Shown here: positions 62,966 through 64,000 of the stretch, piece after piece
Layout: the number at the start of each line of letters is the position of its first letter
How positions within the stretch are numbered: the stretch's first letter is position 1
Notes under the pieces: generated by a model
What the model was told of the DNA's origin: nothing
The model's input: the letters and a program-made list of their open reading frames with translations, nothing else
Database searches by the model: none
Origin: Myxococcales bacterium
GTDB taxonomy: Bacteria > Myxococcota_A > Bradymonadia > UBA7976 > UBA1532
Direction: 5' to 3'
Assembly (NCBI GenBank): GCA_020633435.1
Contig: JACKDP010000005.1
Coordinates: 372,001-436,000 of the forward strand
DNA length: 64,000 nt
Translations under genes and position numbers: made by a program

Positions 62966-63132
62966 GCCTCCATGATCCCATGCCCGGAAGGCGCCGACAA
63001 CGCCGAGGCGCGAGGCGCCCGCGGTCCGCCTCGGGGGGGCCCGGGCAAACGGGATTGATTTCAGCAGGTTGGGGCCACGCTGGCGCCGCGGCGGCCCGGG
63101 CGGACGCCCGCCGGAATCGTGCAGGCGGGCGG

Positions 63133-63161
63133 TTGTGCTCCCGCGAGGGCTCCCCTAGGAT
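63133..63161 (+). promoter_or_regulatory. Promoter of the HARE-HTH gene
   Basis: TTGTGC, 17-base spacer, TAGGAT (63156-63161), followed by GGAGGCGAG before the ATG at 63202. Confidence 0.5.
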
Positions 63162-63201
63162 GCGCACGCGAAATCGACAACCCCCCGTGGTGGAGGCGAG
63201 C

Positions 63202-64000
63202 ATGCTGGACGTGGCCCTTCAGGTCCTGGCGAAGGCCGGGCGTTCCCTGAGCGCGCGCAAGATTCTGGAGCTTGGGGAGCAGGAGGGTCTCTTCGATCCG
63301 GTGCCGTCGGCCACCGCCCTGCGGGAGGCCCTGGGCGCGGCCGCCGCCGAGGGTGGCCTGCGCGAGGTGCGGCGTGGGGTGTTCGATCGCCCCGAGCCCG
63401 CCGCCGAGCCCGCCCCGCCCCCGGAGCCCCCGGCCCGGGCGGCCCGCGAGGCCCGCGAGGAGCGGGACGACGACGGCGATGATCGCCGCCGCCGCCGCCG
63501 CCGCCCGAAGGCCAAGGAGCTGCTGGGCGACGAGCCCGTGGCCGCCCTGAGCGTCGAGGACGCGGTGGCCGAGGCCGAGTCCTCCGCCGACACGTCCAGC
63601 CTGCGCCGCAAGCTCTGGGACAAGATGCGCGACGGCGCCGCCGCGGCCGTGGGCGACACCCTGCCCGAGGTCGAGGCGCCTGCGCCCGCGCCGGCCGGCG
63701 GCGATCGGCTGTCGCGCCTGAAGGCCCGCATGAAGGCGGCCGCCACCGCCGAGGCCCGCGACCGCCCCGAGCCGGCCGCGCCGGTGGTGCTCGCGCTGCT
63801 GACGCCCGCCGCCCGCGTCGTCTCGGGGGATCCCGAGGCCGATCTGCAGGCGCGCCTCAAGTCGCGGCGGGCCCTCAACCCGGCCCGGCCCATCGGCCCG
63901 CCCACCCCGGAGCCCGCCGCGAAGCCGGCTGCCCCTGAAGGCGGCCCCGCCGCCGCCAGCCGGCCGCGCCGAAGGCGGCCCGCCGCCGCCGGCCGCGCCG
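63202..64000 (+). CDS. HARE-HTH domain protein, 3' end outside the window
   Basis: The ATG at 63202 opens a frame that stays open to the last base (at least 266 residues). The first 65 residues (LQVLAKAGRSLSARKILEL, REVRRGVFD) match the HARE-HTH winged-helix pattern found in RNA polymerase delta, restriction enzymes and ASXL proteins. A Pro/Arg-rich and then Ala/Glu-rich linker follows, with LRRKLWDKMRDG near residue 135. The last 30 residues look like a frame disturbance (PRRRRPAAAGRA), but the window ends too soon to say. It may be a DNA-binding or transcription-associated protein. Confidence 0.6.
   Translation, partial: MLDVALQVLAKAGRSLSARKILELGEQEGLFDPVPSATALREALGAAAAEGGLREVRRGVFDRPEPAAEPAPPPEPPARAAREAREERDDDGDDRRRRRRRPKAKELLGDEPVAALSVEDAVAEAESSADTSSLRRKLWDKMRDGAAAAVGDTLPEVEAPAPAPAGGDRLSRLKARMKAAATAEARDRPEPAAPVVLALLTPAARVVSGDPEADLQARLKSRRALNPARPIGPPTPEPAAKPAAPEGGPAAASRPRRRRPAAAGRA

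Overview
The window looks like chromosomal DNA of a very GC-rich Myxococcota (deltaproteobacterial) lineage. The reasons are a MYXO-CTERM-type tail (Cys, short hydrophobic helix, RRRR) on the protein at 4570-5574, many lipoproteins with long Gly/Ala linkers, FHA and PilZ proteins, Ser/Thr kinases with TPR tails, and thrombospondin type 3 (TSP3) repeats. I see no rRNA, CRISPR array, IS element or phage. I cannot place it below phylum. Several Gly/Pro-rich stretches contain frameshifts, which may be real or assembly errors.

Layout. 1-6.2 kb: surface and secreted proteins (a degenerate mannanase-like lipoprotein, a MYXO-CTERM protein), a KamA-type radical SAM aminomutase and a QueD-like protein without zinc ligands. 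6.3-16.3 kb: envelope transport (TolC-like, MlaC), FHA signalling with a CpaF-like pseudo-ATPase, glycolysis (pfkA, pyk), an MFS carrier and a PilZ protein. 16.4-38.5 kb: the main accessory block, all on the minus strand. It holds three paralogous three-gene cassettes, each in the order TSP3 lipoprotein, then giant collagen-like fibre protein, then small membrane-anchored protein. An HYR/Ig-like secreted protein lies between cassettes A and B. 39.0-42.3 kb: pstSCAB. 42.3-55.6 kb: a PPC-domain lipoprotein, a NUDIX protein, an outer-membrane protein with a DUF547 lipoprotein, a GH113-like hydrolase, an SDR epimerase, an Asp/Asn hydroxylase-like protein, and a membrane Ser/Thr kinase divergent from a zinc-finger/TPR protein. 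55.7-57.0 kb: ribA, a second QueD-like gene, tRNA-Glu(CTC) and tRNA-Gln(CTG). 57.1-64 kb: a CpXC/HEAT protein, a metallophosphoesterase, a PQQ-type beta-propeller protein and the start of a HARE-HTH protein cut by the window edge.

The strongest candidate for an undescribed system is the triplicated cassette (A 16358-22757, B 26226-32199, C 32737-38461). Each encodes a putative calcium-binding lipoprotein with Asp at lipobox +2, a 1.1-1.3 kDa-residue-scale (1149-1285 residue) exported fibre-like protein, and a small membrane-anchored protein ending in a conserved TR...VPxWxG...TxTT motif. Cassettes A and B are almost identical over about 3.5 kb but carry different C-terminal modules, as expected for a recombining family of surface recognition or adhesion fibres. 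A second theme is loss of catalytic residues: the GH5-like, QueD-like and CpaF-like proteins, and perhaps an NlpC-like one, keep their folds but lack key residues.
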